64,000 nucleotides of DNA from UBA1941 sp046329575. GTDB lineage: Bacteria; Bacteroidota; Bacteroidia; Chitinophagales; LD1. The stretch is from the NCBI GenBank assembly GCA_046329575.1, contig JAXLUJ010000012.1, positions 51,236 through 115,235 on the forward strand, written 5' to 3'. The notes below the pieces were generated by a model that saw nothing but the letters and a program-made list of their open reading frames with translations, was not told where the DNA came from and did not search any database. Every line of letters starts with the position of its first letter. The first letter of the stretch is position 1. This document shows positions 62,813-64,000 of the stretch, piece after piece. Made by a program: the position numbers and the translations under genes.

Positions 62813-64000
62813 CTAGCTCAATTGCACTGAAACTTCTTCAAAGCCCTTTAATTCGGCCAGCATTTCGTTTGATACGTCAATGGCAAATTTGCGGGCACTT
62901 GCGGTTACCGATATTTTTTCGCCTTCGTGTACCAACTTAAGCGTAACCGGCATTTTGCCGGGATACTTTTTCAAAAGCGCCTCCAATTCCTCACTGAAAT
63001 TTTCGGTGATCCGCTCGGCATCCAAAGTAAGTGTAACGCGTTTGGTGTATTGTGAACGTACATCTGGAAGCAGGTCCATGGTATTGATCCGGAACTCATA
63101 GTTATCGGCCTGGTTAAAACGTTGCTGATAACGGCCGGTGATAAATAGCAGCGTTCCGGCTTCCAGAAAATTCTTGAATTGCAGGTACTGCTTTCCAAAC
63201 AATACAAATTCAAACGTTCCGTCAAAATCTTCCAATACAAAGCTTCCAAATGGGTTTCCGTTCTTCGCCACCTTGTGCTGCGCGGTAGTTACAATGCCCG
63301 CCACTTTTAAATCTTTATCCTTGCGATCCTTGATTCCACTTATCGAACACGTAGTGAATGTTTCAATTTCCAGGCGATAGCTATCCAAAGGATGACCGCT
63401 CAGATAAATGCCAATCACTTCCTTCTCCCGTTTTAGTTTCTCCAGCATCGGCCATTCCTCTTTGTTTTCCACCTGAGGTTCGGTCATTTCAGTATGCGCC
63501 TGCCCGCCAAATAGCGAATGCTGGTTCATTGATTTGCTACTTTGTTCGTTATTGCCAAATCGTATGGCCTTATCAATCAAAGTGCTGCCGTCGTTCCACT
63601 CAGGAGTGATGTAAGTAGCGCGGGAATGTTTTACAAATCCATCAAAAGCGCCGGCCAATGCCAGATTTTCTAATGCTTTTTTGTTTAGGGTGCGCAAATT
63701 TGCGCGCTTCGTTAAGTCAAAAATGGATTTGAATGGACCATTCGCCTTTCGTTCTGCTATAATGCTTTCTACGGCAGCTTCGCCAACACCCTTGATGGCC
63801 GATAGGGCGAAACGGATTTGACCGTTTTTGTTAACCGAAAACTTCACATCACTTTCATTGATATCCGGGCCCAGAACCGGAACACCGCAACGGCGCGATT
63901 CTTCCATGAAAAAGGTGATCTTCTCCAGATTACTAAGGTTGTTGGAAAGTACAGCTGCCAGATATTCGCTCGGGTAATGCGCTTTCAGATAGGCGGTTTG
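62813..64000 (-). CDS. dnaE: DNA polymerase III subunit alpha (3' part of gene)
   Basis: This is the C-terminal 395 residues of the replicative polymerase; the frame stays open to base 64000, so the rest lies outside. Signatures are the tail of the fingers/helix-hairpin-helix region (SEYLAAVLSNN, CGVPVLGPDINESD, GVGEAAVESIIAERKANGPF) and the OB-fold (KVAGIVTTAQHKVAKNGNPF, FEFVLFGKQY). An ATG at 63907 is internal. It is co-oriented with the radical SAM gene. Confidence 0.95.
   Translation of the reverse strand, partial: QTAYLKAHYPSEYLAAVLSNNLSNLEKITFFMEESRRCGVPVLGPDINESDVKFSVNKNGQIRFALSAIKGVGEAAVESIIAERKANGPFKSIFDLTKRANLRTLNKKALENLALAGAFDGFVKHSRATYITPEWNDGSTLIDKAIRFGNNEQSSKSMNQHSLFGGQAHTEMTEPQVENKEEWPMLEKLKREKEVIGIYLSGHPLDSYRLEIETFTTCSISGIKDRKDKDLKVAGIVTTAQHKVAKNGNPFGSFVLEDFDGTFEFVLFGKQYLQFKNFLEAGTLLFITGRYQQRFNQADNYEFRINTMDLLPDVRSQYTKRVTLTLDAERITENFSEELEALLKKYPGKMPVTLKLVHEGEKISVTASARKFAIDVSNEMLAELKGFEEVSVQLS

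Overview
The window looks like the chromosome of a Bacteroidota bacterium, probably Chitinophagales-like. The sequence basis is many secreted proteins ending in type IX secretion (T9SS) sorting domains, a gliding-type CHU_C C-terminal domain with SprB-like repeats, menaquinone genes, DUF4476 and CCDC81-HU/SPOR proteins, and promoter-like TAnnTTYG elements close to start codons. The lineage below phylum is inference. No rRNA, tRNA, CRISPR array or prophage was seen.

Layout. 1-1593: the 3' part of a secreted SBBP-repeat protein. 1813-2955: an IS110-family transposase with about 450 nt of noncoding DNA upstream. 3405-5536: a CpsB-like PHP phosphatase divergent from metK. 5642-5980: an array of palindromic hairpin repeats whose paired base changes keep the stem. 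6004-22997, minus strand: menB, menD, menF and aconitase, with an 11-kb plus-strand block of three giant secreted-protein genes lodged between menD and menF. That block holds an M43 metalloprotease and a tandem pair of choice-of-anchor-L/SprB-repeat/CHU_C proteins. Copy 1 of the pair is frameshifted in a G6 tract where copy 2 has G7, which removes its secretion domain: a candidate phase-variable switch.

23168-30853: an ABC permease, a DNA alkylation repair protein, guaB, a propeller lipoprotein, a FAD/Rieske oxidoreductase, a disordered hydrophilic protein, a response regulator and a PPOX-fold stress protein. 30850-36573: a compact four-gene ligase-associated DNA repair operon (MBL exonuclease, ATP-dependent ligase, Lhr-like helicase, phosphoesterase). 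36638-45618: small proteins, a Nei-like glycosylase, an SDR, a TPR/LuxR regulator, topoisomerase IB and more T9SS cargo. 45621-54022: an AsmA-like protein, murQ, riboflavin synthase, a cytochrome c-FTR1 iron permease, a HU/SPOR protein, WbqC and a DUF4476 protein. 54261-59513: an aldehyde dehydrogenase, a small membrane protein, aroB, aroA and purM. 59603-64000: an ELWxxDGT-repeat secreted protein, a YCII protein, a radical SAM/SPASM protein and the 3' part of dnaE.

How the genes fit together: aroB and aroA feed chorismate to MenF, MenD and MenB for menaquinone. The repair operon, glycosylase, alkyltransferase and topoisomerase IB form a strong DNA-maintenance complement. T9SS cargo genes are scattered and show duplication, frameshift and truncation, so they are the fastest-changing part of the window.
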